From the NCBI RefSeq assembly GCF_001931685.1, contig NZ_MOOY01000004.1:248001-312000 (forward strand): 64,000 nucleotides of DNA, in the 5' to 3' direction. The position numbers and the translations under genes were made by a program. Shown one piece after another: positions 34,755-44,567 of this stretch. The stretch is from Pararhizobium arenae (GTDB lineage: Bacteria > Pseudomonadota > Alphaproteobacteria > Rhizobiales > Rhizobiaceae). Within the stretch, counting starts at the first letter, position 1. Each line of letters begins with the position of its first letter. The notes beneath the pieces are model-generated. The model ran no database searches. It was not told where the DNA came from and saw only the letters and a list, made by a program, of their open reading frames with translations.

Positions 34755-36044
34755 ATGAGCGCGATTGACTACAAGATCGAGACGGGAGCGGAGGAGGCGA
34801 ATATCGCCGCCGATCAGTTCCGTGCGGGTGATATCGAGCATCTGCGGCCGCTGCCCCGCATCTCGGTGCATGCCTTCTGCGAAACGCCGGCGCTGCAGAA
34901 GGTGATGGAACGTTGCGGTCAGGATCGCCGCATGGCGAAGGTCAATCTGCGCATCAACAGCGGCTCGATCACGGCTGCCGCCAACATGTTCTCCACCATG
35001 GCGACGCCGAACCTGATCATTCTGGAGACCGCCACCGAGCCGCGCCACCTGATGGAAGAGCTGGCACCGCTGGCCGCGGTTTGCGATCCGTCGACCAAGG
35101 TCGTCCTTATCGGTCGCTATAACGACATTCCGCTCTACCGCGACCTGATCCGCAACGGCATCTCCGAATATATGGTTGCGCCTGTCTCCATGCCGGACGT
35201 GCTGGCGACGATCGCCGGCATCTTTGTCGATCCCGAAGCCGAGCCGCTTGGTCGCACCATCGCCTTCATCGGCGCCAAGGGTGGCGTCGGCTCTTCGACG
35301 CTGGCGCATAACTGCGCCTGGGGCATCTCCAACCTGTTTTCGACCGAAGTCGTGCTCGCCGACCTCGATCTGCCCTATGGAACGGCCAATATCAACTTCG
35401 ATCAGGACCCGCCGAGCGGCATCGCCGAGGCCGTCTTTGCCCCGGAACGCCTGGACGAAGTCTTCCTCGACCGCCTGCTGACCAAGTGCTCGGAGCGCCT
35501 CTCGCTTCTGGCCGCACCATCGATGCTCGATCGCGCCTATGACTTCGATCCGATGGCGTTCCAGCCGTTGACGGAACTGCTTCAGCGCAATGCCCCGGTG
35601 TCGGTGCTCGATGTGCCCCACCAGTGGTCGGAATGGACGCGCAATGTGCTTGCCGAGGCCGACGAGGTTGTGGTGACTGCGGTGCCGGATCTCGCCAACC
35701 TGCGCAATGCCAAGAACCTGTTCGATTGCCTGAAGAAGCTGCGGCCCAACGACAAGATGCCGCATCTGGTTCTCAATCAGGTCGGCATGCCGAAGCGCCC
35801 CGAAATCACGCCCGGCGACTTCTGCGAATCGCTCGAAATCGAACCGGTCGCGATCATTCAGTTCGACGCCGTCCTGTTCGGCAATGCCGCCAACAGCGGC
35901 CGCATGATCGCCGAAATCGACAAGAAGGCACCGGTTGCCGAAACCTTGTCGCAGCTTGCGCATCTCGTGACGGGCCGCGCCGAAGTGAAGAAACCGAAGA
36001 AGGGCGGTCTCGGCAAGATGCTGGGCCTGCTCGGTCGCAAGTAG
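34755..36044 (+). CDS. cpaE: Pilus localisation ATPase-like protein CpaE (TadZ)
   Basis: A 429-residue protein. The first 160 residues form a receiver-like domain, and residues 168-400 a MinD/ParA-like fold. The P-loop GAKGGVGSST (173-182) keeps the ParA signature lysine but has Ser where the usual P-loop lysine stands. This is a known variation in CpaE/TadZ proteins. It marks the site of pilus assembly at the pole. It ends in a basic, Gly-rich tail (KKPKKGGLGKML). Confidence 0.94.
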   Translation: MSAIDYKIETGAEEANIAADQFRAGDIEHLRPLPRISVHAFCETPALQKVMERCGQDRRMAKVNLRINSGSITAAANMFSTMATPNLIILETATEPRHLMEELAPLAAVCDPSTKVVLIGRYNDIPLYRDLIRNGISEYMVAPVSMPDVLATIAGIFVDPEAEPLGRTIAFIGAKGGVGSSTLAHNCAWGISNLFSTEVVLADLDLPYGTANINFDQDPPSGIAEAVFAPERLDEVFLDRLLTKCSERLSLLAAPSMLDRAYDFDPMAFQPLTELLQRNAPVSVLDVPHQWSEWTRNVLAEADEVVVTAVPDLANLRNAKNLFDCLKKLRPNDKMPHLVLNQVGMPKRPEITPGDFCESLEIEPVAIIQFDAVLFGNAANSGRMIAEIDKKAPVAETLSQLAHLVTGRAEVKKPKKGGLGKMLGLLGRK

Positions 36045-36130
36045 CCGACGACGGATGATCCGGCAGCAGGGGAATGCCTCGCGAACAATGATAAGCGCGG
36101 GAAATTTGGAACGTAAAGCGGGTTGAAAGC

Positions 36131-37594
36131 ATGTTTGGGAAACGCGGAAACGAAGGCTTTGGCAAGAGTGGCTCGAACGCCGCTCCGCCGCCGGTTGCTG
36201 TGTCTGCATCGGTCGCCGTGGCCGAAAAGCCAACGGCGGCGCCCGTGCTTGCCGAGCCTTCTGCCGTAGCTCGCCCGCAGCCGGCACCGGCTCCGGCCCG
36301 CCGCCGTCCGGCCCGCACGGAGGATTACTACGACACCAAGAGCCAGGTCTTCTCCGCGCTCATCGACACGATCGACCTTTCCCAGCTCGCCAAGCTCGAC
36401 AATGAGAGCGCGCGCGAGGAAATCCGCGATATCGTCAACGACATCATCACCATCAAGAACTTCGCGATGTCGATCTCCGAGCAGGAAGAACTGCTTGAGG
36501 ATATCTGCAACGACGTTCTGGGTTATGGTCCGCTGGAACCGCTGCTCGCCCGCGACGACATCGCCGACATCATGGTCAACGGCGCCGGCCAGACCTTCAT
36601 CGAAGTCGGCGGCAAGACCATCGAATCGGAAGTCCGCTTCCGCGACAATGCGCAGCTGCTCTCGATTTGCCAGCGCATTGTCAGCCAGGTGGGCCGCCGC
36701 GTCGATGAATCCTCGCCCATCTGCGACGCCCGCCTTCCCGATGGCTCGCGTGTCAACGTCATTGCCCCGCCGCTTGCCATCGATGGCACCGCGCTCACCA
36801 TTCGTAAGTTCAAGAAGGACAAGCTGAAGCTCGACCAGCTCGTCAAGTTCGGCGCCATCACGCCGGAAGGCGCGGTCCTTCTCCAGATCATCGGCCGCGT
36901 GCGCTGCAACGTCGTCATCTCCGGCGGTACCGGCTCCGGTAAAACCACGCTTCTCAACTGCCTCACCGGTTTCATCGATGCCGACGAGCGCGTCATCACC
37001 TGCGAGGACACGGCCGAACTACAACTGCAGCAGCCGCATGTGGTGCGCCTCGAAACCCGCCCGCCGAACATCGAAGGCGAGGGCGAGATCACCATGCGCG
37101 ATCTCATCAAGAACTGCCTGCGTATGCGCCCCGAACGCATCATCGTCGGCGAAGTGCGCGGACCGGAGGTCTTCGACCTGCTTCAGGCGATGAACACCGG
37201 CCACGACGGCTCGATGGGCACCATCCACGCCAATACCCCGCGCGAATGCTTGTCGCGTATGGAATCGATGATCGCCATGGGCGGCTATACGCTGCCTGCC
37301 AAGACCGTGCGCGAAATCATCGCAGGCTCCATCGACGTCATCATTCAGGCCGCCCGCCTTCGCGACGGTTCGCGCCGCATCACCCACATCAGCGAGGTGA
37401 TCGGCATGGAAGGTGACGTGATCATCACCCAGGACCTGATGCGCTACGAAATCGAGGGCGAAGACGCCAACGGCCGCATCATCGGCCGTCACAAGTCGAC
37501 CGGCATCGGCCGCCCGAACTTCTGGGACCGCGCCCGTTACTTCAACGAAGACAAGCGCCTGGCGGCAACGCTCGACGCCATGGAAAAGGATTGA
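36131..37594 (+). CDS. cpaF: Pilus assembly ATPase CpaF (TadA)
   Basis: A 487-residue secretion ATPase that powers extension and retraction of the Tad pilus. An Ala/Pro-rich linker (about 10-60) is followed by the N-terminal domain ([21 protein letters not shown] is a landmark). The ATPase core has Walker [10 protein letters not shown] at about 264-272, the Asp box ITCEDTAEL, Walker B-type RIIVGEVRG and the His box GSMGTIHAN. It acts at the inner membrane on TadB and TadC. tadB begins just after its stop. Confidence 0.97.
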   Translation: MFGKRGNEGFGKSGSNAAPPPVAVSASVAVAEKPTAAPVLAEPSAVARPQPAPAPARRRPARTEDYYDTKSQVFSALIDTIDLSQLAKLDNESAREEIRDIVNDIITIKNFAMSISEQEELLEDICNDVLGYGPLEPLLARDDIADIMVNGAGQTFIEVGGKTIESEVRFRDNAQLLSICQRIVSQVGRRVDESSPICDARLPDGSRVNVIAPPLAIDGTALTIRKFKKDKLKLDQLVKFGAITPEGAVLLQIIGRVRCNVVISGGTGSGKTTLLNCLTGFIDADERVITCEDTAELQLQQPHVVRLETRPPNIEGEGEITMRDLIKNCLRMRPERIIVGEVRGPEVFDLLQAMNTGHDGSMGTIHANTPRECLSRMESMIAMGGYTLPAKTVREIIAGSIDVIIQAARLRDGSRRITHISEVIGMEGDVIITQDLMRYEIEGEDANGRIIGRHKSTGIGRPNFWDRARYFNEDKRLAATLDAMEKD

Positions 37595-37602
37595 TCGGCT
37601 TC

Positions 37603-38613
37603 ATGTTCGGGATCGACATCACCGTTTTGGCGATCGCGGCGCTTGCGGCCCTGTCCATGGGCGGAGCCGCCTATGGCTTGATGTTCTCGCGGATCGAAAC
37701 CGAGAAGAAAGCCGAAAGCCGCGTCCGCAAGGTGGCGGCGAGCGAAACCGACCGCGTCAAGGTCAAGGCTGCCCGCGACCGCATGACGGAAATGTCGAAA
37801 CGGCGAAAGTCCGTGCAGGATTCGCTGAAGGACCTGGAAAAGAAACAGCAGGAAAAAACCGCCAAGGCGGCGCCGACGATGAAGATGCGGCTGGTGCAGG
37901 CTGGCCTCGCGATCACCGTTCCGCGGTTCTACATGATGAGCGTCGCGTTTGGCCTCGTGCTGGGCATTCTGGTGTTCGTCGCCGGCGCGGGCCCTCTCAT
38001 CGCGCTTGGCATAACCCTGATTGCGGCCGCCGGTCTGCCGCGCTGGGTCGTCAATTTCCTCATCAAGCGGCGCTGCAAGCAGTTCCTCAACGAGTTTCCG
38101 AACGCGCTCGACGTGATGGTCCGCTCCATCAAGTCCGGCCTGCCGCTCAACGATGCCGTCCGGCTGATCGCAAATGACGGCCAGGAGCCGGTCAAGACCG
38201 AATTCAAGCGGATTATCGAATCGCAGCAAGTGGGTATGAATATTCCGGAAGCATGCGGGCGCATGATCAACAACATCCCGCTGCCGGAGGTGAATTTCTT
38301 CGCCATCGTCATCGCCATCCAGGCGCAGGCCGGCGGCAACCTCTCCGAAGCGCTCGGCAATCTTGGCAAGGTGCTGCGCGAGCGCAAGAAGATGAAGGCC
38401 AAGGTGCAGGCGCTCTCCATGGAGGCGAAGGCGTCTGCGGCGATCATCGGGGCCTTGCCCTTCATCGTTGCCGGTCTCGTCTACATGACCTCTCCGGATT
38501 ACATGCTGATCCTCTTCACCGATCCGCGCGGCCATCTCATCATGGGCATCTCCGGCTTCTGGATGAGCATCGGCATCTGGGTCATGCGCAACATGATCAA
38601 TTTTGACATCTGA
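37603..38613 (+). CDS. tadB: Pilus assembly membrane protein TadB
   Basis: A 336-residue inner-membrane platform protein of the GspF/T2SSF family. One N-terminal helix (VLAIAALAALSMGGAAYGL), two central helices (around 120-155) and two C-terminal helices bracket the T2SSF domain (LPNALDVMVRSIKSGLPL-like, here FPNALDVMVRSIKSGLPL). A TTG at 37591 overlapping the cpaF stop is an alternative start adding four residues. It works with TadC and CpaF. Confidence 0.94.
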   Translation: MFGIDITVLAIAALAALSMGGAAYGLMFSRIETEKKAESRVRKVAASETDRVKVKAARDRMTEMSKRRKSVQDSLKDLEKKQQEKTAKAAPTMKMRLVQAGLAITVPRFYMMSVAFGLVLGILVFVAGAGPLIALGITLIAAAGLPRWVVNFLIKRRCKQFLNEFPNALDVMVRSIKSGLPLNDAVRLIANDGQEPVKTEFKRIIESQQVGMNIPEACGRMINNIPLPEVNFFAIVIAIQAQAGGNLSEALGNLGKVLRERKKMKAKVQALSMEAKASAAIIGALPFIVAGLVYMTSPDYMLILFTDPRGHLIMGISGFWMSIGIWVMRNMINFDI

Positions 38614-38631
38614 TACGGAAGAAGGTTCGGC

Positions 38632-39615
38632 ATGAGCGAAGGTCTGATCGGCACCCTGACGAACCCGAACGTGATCGTGGCCGTGCTGGTTTCGGTCGCG
38701 GTGCTCGCGACATTCTACTCGCTGGCTGTTCCCTTCTTCGAGAAGGGCGATCTGGACAAGCGCATGAAAAGCGTGGCGAGCGAACGTGAACAAATCCGTG
38801 CCCGCGAGCGCGCCCGCCTGAACGCGGAAGGCGGCGGCAAGGCATCGCTGCGCACCAAGAACAACACATCCGTCCGCCAGATCGTCGAGCGGCTCAACCT
38901 GCGCAAGGCGCTCGTCGACGACAAGACCGTCAACCGGCTGAAATCCGCCGGTTATCGCTCCCAGAACGCGCTCAACACGTTCCTTTTTGCACGTTTCTGC
39001 CTGCCCTTCATCTTCCTCGCAGTGGGTGCCTTCTACATTTTCGGCCTGGGTTACCTCGGGACCAAACCGCTGCCGATGCGCATCCTTGCGGTCGTCGGCA
39101 CAGCCTATCTCGGCTTTTATGCACCCAACATCTTCATCTCAAACGCCGTCACCAAACGACAGCACTCGATCCGCCGCGCCTGGCCGGATGCGCTTGACCT
39201 GCTGCTGATCTGCGTGGAATCGGGTATCTCGATGGAGCTTGCCATGCGCCGCGTGGCCGATGAAATCGCCGCGCAATCCACCGCGCTCGCCGAAGAACTT
39301 GTTCTGACCACCGCCGAACTCTCCTTCCTTCCCGACCGGCGCGTCGCGCTGGAGAATCTTGGCGTCCGCACCGGGCTTGACGAGGTGAAATCGGTCATGC
39401 AGGCCCTCATCCAGGCCGACCGCTACGGTACGCCGGTTGCCCAGGCGCTGCGCGTTCTGGCGCAGGAAAGCCGCGACCAGCGCATGAACGAGGCCGAGAA
39501 AAAGGCTGCCGCCCTGCCGCCGAAACTCACCGTGCCGATGATCCTGTTCTTCCTGCCGGTGCTGGTTGCCGTCATTCTCGGCCCGGCCGGCATCCAGGTC
39601 TCCGACAAGTTTTAG
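38632..39615 (+). CDS. tadC: Pilus assembly membrane protein TadC
   Basis: A 327-residue T2SSF-domain membrane protein, partner of TadB. It has an N-terminal helix near 10-30, a central helix pair (FCLPFIFLAVGAFYIFGLG, ILAVVGTAYLGFY), and the T2SSF core WPDALDLLLICVESGISMEL with a final helix VPMILFFLPVLVAVILG. It is the last gene in the cpaB-tadC run, 18 bases after tadB, and ends before a strong bidirectional terminator. Confidence 0.94.
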   Translation: MSEGLIGTLTNPNVIVAVLVSVAVLATFYSLAVPFFEKGDLDKRMKSVASEREQIRARERARLNAEGGGKASLRTKNNTSVRQIVERLNLRKALVDDKTVNRLKSAGYRSQNALNTFLFARFCLPFIFLAVGAFYIFGLGYLGTKPLPMRILAVVGTAYLGFYAPNIFISNAVTKRQHSIRRAWPDALDLLLICVESGISMELAMRRVADEIAAQSTALAEELVLTTAELSFLPDRRVALENLGVRTGLDEVKSVMQALIQADRYGTPVAQALRVLAQESRDQRMNEAEKKAAALPPKLTVPMILFFLPVLVAVILGPAGIQVSDKF

Positions 39616-39638
39616 GCTCTCCTAACGCTTCAAAACTG

Positions 39639-39676
39639 AAAATGCCCCGCGCATGACATGCGACAGGGCATTTTTT
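39639..39676. terminator. Bidirectional terminator between tadC and tadD
   Basis: AAAATGCCC (39639-39647) pairs with GGGCATTTT (39666-39674), with an inner CGCATG/CATGCG stem. T runs flank it on both strands. It separates the convergent tadC and tadD. Confidence 0.88.
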
Positions 39677-39697
39677 GCAAGCGTCCGGGTGTGAATC

Positions 39698-40531
39698 TCA
39701 GTTCGTGCCGTTGTCCGGCTCCGCCTTGTCGCTCTTTGCCAGCTTCTGCCAGTTGTTCTGCTGGGCCAGCATGGCGCGGAGATAGGCGACGTTCGCTTCC
39801 GCCTGGTCCGGGGAAAGCTCGCGGCTGGCGATTTCCTCTGCTTCCTGGAAGCGCCCCTGCAGTCCGACAGCAAGGGCGAGGTTCTGGCGCACGCCGCTGT
39901 CGGCTCCGGGCTGGCTGGCGGCCGAGCGCAGATAGGTTTCGGCCGTCTTGAGGTCCTTTGCCAGCAGGTAAGACATGCCGAGATTGGAAAGAACGGAAGG
40001 CTCGTTCGGCTGGATGTCGAGCGCATCGCGATATCGCGCGCGGGCTTCGCCGGAGCGGCCAAGCTGATCGAGGATCGCACCTTCGGCGGATTTCAGCTTC
40101 CAGTCCGGGCGGTCCGGCGTCTGGGCGCGGGTGATCGTCGAGAGCGCCTGCTCCAGCTGGCCCGCGGCGGCCTGCGACTTGCCGTAGGCGGCCAGCACAT
40201 CCCGATCGTTGGGGAACTTGATCGCGACCTGTTGCATCACGGCCAGCGCCTGCTCATTGCGGCCGGTCATGCGCAGCGCATTGGCGTAGTTGAGACCCGT
40301 GTTGCGGTCGTTGGGGTTGCGCTCATAGGCCTTGCCGATGCTGTCGGCGGCCTGCGCGAGTTGCGCTGCGCTCATGGAGGAGGAGACCGCCGTTGAGGCG
40401 GGCACGGAGCCGGTCGTCAGCTCCTTCTTCTGGCCGGCACAGCCGCCGAGGGCCGCCGCGACGAGAATGACGGAAAGACCGGATGTCATCCGGAACGAAC
40501 GAAACTGTCTGGCCATCGCCAATGCCCCCAT
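39698..40531 (-). CDS. tadD: TadD-like TPR lipoprotein
   Basis: A 277-residue lipoprotein. The signal and lipobox (VILVAAALGGC) place Cys near residue 31. Residues 60-240 form about five TPR units (ADSIGKAYERNPNDRNTGLNYANAL, ALDIQPNEPSVLSNLGMSYL are landmarks split here). TadD is needed for secretin assembly as a pilotin-like protein. It lies on minus, facing tadC, apart from the main operon. An in-frame ATG five codons later is an alternative start. Confidence 0.9.
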   Translation of the reverse strand: MGALAMARQFRSFRMTSGLSVILVAAALGGCAGQKKELTTGSVPASTAVSSSMSAAQLAQAADSIGKAYERNPNDRNTGLNYANALRMTGRNEQALAVMQQVAIKFPNDRDVLAAYGKSQAAAGQLEQALSTITRAQTPDRPDWKLKSAEGAILDQLGRSGEARARYRDALDIQPNEPSVLSNLGMSYLLAKDLKTAETYLRSAASQPGADSGVRQNLALAVGLQGRFQEAEEIASRELSPDQAEANVAYLRAMLAQQNNWQKLAKSDKAEPDNGTN

Positions 40532-40603
40532 GCCGTAAATTCACGCACCGGACACGAGCAACAAAAACGGCGCAATCTTCGCTCCAGCAATAGTCTGTTA
40601 ACC

Positions 40604-40618
40604 CTAATAGAGTGTTAA
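40604..40618. promoter_or_regulatory. CtrA-like site between tadD and the aminopeptidase gene
   Basis: CTAA, 7 bases, TTAA, with one mismatch from consensus and the same form as the site before cpaB. It lies 73 bases upstream of tadD and 41 bases upstream of the divergent aminopeptidase gene. Confidence 0.4.
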
Positions 40619-40658
40619 TCACGACCTCGGCGACTTGTGCCGCTTCAAGGATTTTTGC

Positions 40659-42050
40659 ATGGCCCCCTTCCAGTTCATCGAACGCGCGTCTCCTTTCAAC
40701 ACCAGCGGCGGCAAGACGCTGCCGATCTTTGCGGTGACGCCAGCCCATGTGGAACTTGGCGCCATTGATCCGATCGCGCTCGACTGGGCGCGCAAGGCCG
40801 GCTTCAAGGCGGAGCCGGGCGCCGTGCTGCTCATCCCGTCGGAAGACGGTCATCTAGGCGGCGCATTGTTCGGCCTCGGCGCCAATCCGTCCGAGGCGCC
40901 GTTCCTGACCGGCAAGCTGGCGCGCACGCTTCCGGCCGGCAAATGGCATGTGGAGACGGCGCCGCTGACCGCCAATCGTCTCGCACTGGGTTACGGCCTG
41001 GGCTCCTACCGCTTCGATCGGTACAAATCGTCTGCGTCGGAAGCCCCGACGCTGATGATCCCCACCGATGCCGATGCCGTCGATATCAAGCGGCAGCTCG
41101 CCGGTGTCTTCCTCGCACGCGATCTCATCAACACGCCGACCAACGACATGGGTCCGGATGCCCTGGAAAAAGCCTTCCGCGCCCTTGCCGACCACTACAA
41201 GGCGACGGTCACGGCCGTTCATGGCGACGACCTTCTCGCCAAAAATTTTCCGCTCATCCATACCGTCGGTCGCGCCAGCGCCGAAGCGCCACGGCTGCTC
41301 GAAATGCGCTGGGGCAAGAAGGGCCACCGCAAGGTGACGCTGGTCGGCAAGGGGGTCTGCTTCGATACCGGCGGTCTCGATATCAAGCCTGCCTCCTCGA
41401 TGCTTCTGATGAAGAAGGATATGGGCGGCGCCGCCAATGTCATGGGTCTGGCGCTGATGATCATGGATGCCAAGCTGAAGGTTGATCTGCGGGTTCTGGT
41501 GCCGGTGGTTGAAAACTCGATCTCGGCCAATGCCTTCCGCCCGGGCGACATCTATCGCAGCCGCAAGGGGCTGACGGTCCAGATCGACAACACCGACGCG
41601 GAGGGACGTCTGATCCTCGCCGATGCACTGGCCTTGGCCGATGAGGAGGATGCCGATCTCATCATCGACATGGCGACGCTGACAGGGGCTGCCCGGGTGG
41701 CGCTGGGGCCGGACTTGCCCCCGTTCTATACAGACGACGAAAATCTCGCCCACGATCTGACGGAGGCGAGCCTGACGGTCGATGACCCGCTCTGGCGCAT
41801 GCCGCTCTACAAGGGTTACGAGAAGGATATCAACGCCCGCATCGCCGACCTGACCAATGCACCGTCAGGCGGCATGGCCGGCTCGATCACGGCGGCATTG
41901 TTTCTCAAGCGCTTTGTCACGAAGGCGAAAAGCTGGGTGCATCTGGATATCTTCGGCTGGGCGCCGGTCGAGCGCCCGCATTCGCCGCTGGGCGGAGAGG
42001 CGCAGGCAATCCGCGCGCTGTATCATCTGATCGCAGCAGGTAAAAAATAG
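40659..42050 (+). CDS. Leucyl aminopeptidase family (M17) protein
   Basis: A 463-residue cytosolic metallopeptidase that trims N-terminal residues from peptides. The C-terminal catalytic half holds KGVCFDTGGLDIKPA (metal Lys/Asp), KKDMGGAANVMGLAL and the signature NTDAEGRL. ATG 40659 is used because AAGGA lies 7 bases upstream; a TTG eight codons earlier is weaker. The N-terminal half is short compared with PepA, matching the second M17 paralogue that rhizobia carry. It is divergent from tadD and convergent with dnaA. Confidence 0.92.
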   Translation: MAPFQFIERASPFNTSGGKTLPIFAVTPAHVELGAIDPIALDWARKAGFKAEPGAVLLIPSEDGHLGGALFGLGANPSEAPFLTGKLARTLPAGKWHVETAPLTANRLALGYGLGSYRFDRYKSSASEAPTLMIPTDADAVDIKRQLAGVFLARDLINTPTNDMGPDALEKAFRALADHYKATVTAVHGDDLLAKNFPLIHTVGRASAEAPRLLEMRWGKKGHRKVTLVGKGVCFDTGGLDIKPASSMLLMKKDMGGAANVMGLALMIMDAKLKVDLRVLVPVVENSISANAFRPGDIYRSRKGLTVQIDNTDAEGRLILADALALADEEDADLIIDMATLTGAARVALGPDLPPFYTDDENLAHDLTEASLTVDDPLWRMPLYKGYEKDINARIADLTNAPSGGMAGSITAALFLKRFVTKAKSWVHLDIFGWAPVERPHSPLGGEAQAIRALYHLIAAGKK

Positions 42051-42077
42051 GGCAGGGCGGCAGGGCCGCCTCTGCCC
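42051..42077 (+). terminator. GC-rich hairpin between the aminopeptidase gene and dnaA
   Basis: GGCAGGGCGGC pairs with GCCGCCTCTGCC with one bulge over a 3-base loop, directly after the stop codon. There is no T run, so it is a weak call. Confidence 0.4.
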
Positions 42078-42106
42078 TTCGCAGAGGAGTAGGTGGCGGT
42101 CCCGCC

Positions 42107-43561
42107 TTATTCGTTGATCAGCCGCTTCAGAAGCTCGATCTCATGGCTGAGCTTGGTGTCGCCGGAGATCAGGTCCTCGATCTTGCGCACGGCATGCAGC
42201 ACGGTCGTATGGTCGCGTCCGCCGAAACGACGGCCGATTTCCGGGAAGGAGCGCGGCGTCAGCGTCTTGGCCAGATACATGGCGATCTGGCGCGGCTTGA
42301 CGATGACGCGGGTGCGGCGGTTGGAGACCAGCTCCTGGCGCGACACGTTGTAATGCTTGGCGACGACGCGCTGGATGTCCTCGATGCGAACCCGGCGAGG
42401 CTCGCCGGCATTGACGAGATGGCCAAGCAGTTCGTCGACACGCTCGATCGACAGCTGCGGCTCGAAGGAACGGCGGAAGAGCAGCTGGTTGAAGGCCCCT
42501 TCCAGTTCGCGGCCGCTGGCGGTGATGTTGCGGGCGACGTGGCTCAGGATATCGGCGGGGATATCGAGCGATGCATCTTCCTGACGCGCGGCTTCAAGCC
42601 GGCGCTTGAGGATTTCCAGGCGCATCTCGTAGTCCGGACCATCCATTTCGATGGCCACGCCGCCCTGAAGGCGCGAGCGCACGCGCGGATCGAGCGATTC
42701 CAGTTCCCACGGCGCGCGGTCGGCGGCAACGACAACCTGCTTAGCGCTGTCGAGCAGCATGTTGAGCAGATGGCAGAATTCGTGCTGGATCGACTTGCCC
42801 TGCAGGAACTGCATATCGTCAATCACGAGAAGGTCGATATTGCGCAGGGTTTCCTTGAGCGACAGCGCATCATTGTCGCGGATCGCGGTCGCGAAACGCC
42901 ACATGAAATACTCGGCCGTCAGATAGACGACGCGCGAGGTGCGCGGGCTCTGGATCGCGGCATTGGCGATCGCCTGCAGGAGATGTGTCTTGCCGAGGCC
43001 GACGGTGGAGTGAATGAACAGCGGATTGAAGCGCACGGCGCCGGCGCCGGCTTCGGCGATCGTCTTTGCGGCAGCAAGAGCCACGCGGTTGGACGAGCCT
43101 TCCACGAAGCTGTCGAACGTATAGCGCTGGTCAAGCGGCGAACCGAAAAGCGGCCCGGAGTGAGATGGCGCAGGCTTCTGCACGCCGCCGATGGCGGCCG
43201 TCGCATGCTGGGCGATGCTCTGGGGCGAAGCGCGCCGGTTCTGCGCGGGAACTGCAACATCGACCTGAGGGCTGGACGCAGCCTCTTCGGCCGAGCCCGG
43301 CCTTGCGCCGCGGGTTGCGGTGCGCACCAGAATTTCGACCTTGAGAATTTCCGCATCTTCCTGCTGGAAAAGGCTGGTGATGAGGTCGAGATAGCGGTTG
43401 TTGATCCACGACTTAAGGAATGTCGTCGGAACAGACAGGCGCACCACGCTCTTGGAAACCGAATGCAGCTTCAGCCGGCCGAACCAGCTGGCATAGACAT
43501 CGGGACCGACCTGGGCCTTCAAACGCGCACTGACCCGATCGAAAAGCGCGCTCTGCCGCAT
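42107..43561 (-). CDS. dnaA: Chromosomal replication initiator DnaA
   Basis: A 484-residue AAA+ initiator from ATG 43561. Domain I is [23 protein letters not shown]; domain II is a Pro/Ala-rich linker; domain III has Walker [12 protein letters not shown] and Walker [14 protein letters not shown]; domain IV contains the DnaA-box binding motif [18 protein letters not shown] precedes this ATG by 9 bases and the domain I start agrees with other rhizobial DnaA proteins. An in-frame ATG at 43663, with GGAAGG 7 bases upstream, would add 34 residues and cannot be excluded. Long AT-rich upstream DNA follows. Confidence 0.95.
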   Translation of the reverse strand: MRQSALFDRVSARLKAQVGPDVYASWFGRLKLHSVSKSVVRLSVPTTFLKSWINNRYLDLITSLFQQEDAEILKVEILVRTATRGARPGSAEEAASSPQVDVAVPAQNRRASPQSIAQHATAAIGGVQKPAPSHSGPLFGSPLDQRYTFDSFVEGSSNRVALAAAKTIAEAGAGAVRFNPLFIHSTVGLGKTHLLQAIANAAIQSPRTSRVVYLTAEYFMWRFATAIRDNDALSLKETLRNIDLLVIDDMQFLQGKSIQHEFCHLLNMLLDSAKQVVVAADRAPWELESLDPRVRSRLQGGVAIEMDGPDYEMRLEILKRRLEAARQEDASLDIPADILSHVARNITASGRELEGAFNQLLFRRSFEPQLSIERVDELLGHLVNAGEPRRVRIEDIQRVVAKHYNVSRQELVSNRRTRVIVKPRQIAMYLAKTLTPRSFPEIGRRFGGRDHTTVLHAVRKIEDLISGDTKLSHEIELLKRLINE

Positions 43562-44039
43562 GTCGTTTTTCTCTCCCGCTGCATCAGGCTGCTTGGACGC
43601 AATCTGAAATGCATTCTCCCCGTCTTCGAACACACCCGCCGCCGTCACAGAATTTGTAAGCATATCGCCGCCTTCCAATATCATTCCATGGGGTCGCCAT
43701 TGCTGCCGGCCCCGACCATCCATGCCCATGGTTACGGCTCCTTTGTCCAAGGCATGCCGTTCCACAAACGTTATCCGCTGGCTGGGGGAGCCTCATTCTC
43801 CCTTTTGCCGCGGTTTTCGCACGAATGCGCCAGCTTCAAGTCAAACGCATGTCCCCCGTGCGGGTTCAATCTCATATCGGCACCCTCTGCGGTGCCATTC
43901 CTCCCAAAACTCCTCTTTACCTCAACAATCGCCCTCGTCGCGACCGTCAATTCTCCCTGCGAAGGCAGTCGCTATATCGCGCCGCTCCGCTCACTGCCGG
44001 ATCGGTATCATGCTGCCTCACACGACACCGGACAGTCTG

Positions 44040-44063
44040 CTATGGTGGCGTCAGCAACCATAG
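44040..44063. repeat. Inverted repeat in the dnaA upstream region
   Basis: CTATGGT (44040-44046) and ACCATAG (44057-44063) are exact complements over a 10-base spacer. It is about 480 bases upstream of the dnaA start and could be an operator. Confidence 0.5.
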
Positions 44064-44160
44064 GATGCAAAAAATCGCTCTGGGACGCCAAAGCGACCAG
44101 TGACAATCTCTTCACCTGAATGATGGAACGTTGTGGAACCACCCCGTTTGCAGAGGACTA

Positions 44161-44174
44161 GGCGAAATTTCGCC
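44161..44174. repeat. Perfect 14-bp palindrome upstream of dnaA
   Basis: GGCGAAATTTCGCC is fully self-complementary. It is followed at once by two copies of CCGGCTCTT, 16 bases apart. Confidence 0.55.
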
Positions 44175-44512
44175 GGCTCTTAAAAAACCGGCTCTTTCGT
44201 CTCGTTTACGGGTATGTCCCGCGCCCTCTGTCCAGAACATTTAGGCAGGATCGTATCCCCAAATCAATCGCGATTTTTAGGGTCCGGGGGCGGTTGCCGG
44301 TTGACTCTTTATGCGTGTGCTGACAGCGGCGGCAGGGGGCGAATAAGAATCGCTTTTGAATCAAGGGCTTTGAAAAAGGTGCTGGAAATGAGCCGGCGAA
44401 AAACAAAAAAAATAAAAAATCTCTTGACTCGTCACAGGGGTTAACGGCCCCGGCCAGGCGGTGGATGAGTCTTGAGGTCCTCCGGCAAGCCCTTGTTTTT
44501 TCTTCATAAATT

Positions 44513-44567
44513 ATGTCATCGCGGAGACATGATGACATTTCTGCGTATTAACCATGACAGGTGTCAT
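44513..44567. promoter_or_regulatory. Cluster of TGTCAT/ATGACA sites
   Basis: Two inverted repeats lie side by side: ATGTCAT (44513-44519) with ATGACAT (44532-44538), and ATGACA (44554-44559) with TGTCAT (44562-44567). Four copies of one hexamer in 55 bases suggest a regulator binding region between rpsT and dnaA. Confidence 0.5.

Noticed and set aside
42143-44119. Plus-strand open frame opposite dnaA
   Set aside because: Antisense to DnaA with no recognisable motif.
44206-44538. A minus-strand 110-residue frame in the dnaA-rpsT gap
   Set aside because: Unusual composition, no ribosome-binding site and no family resemblance; the DNA looks regulatory.
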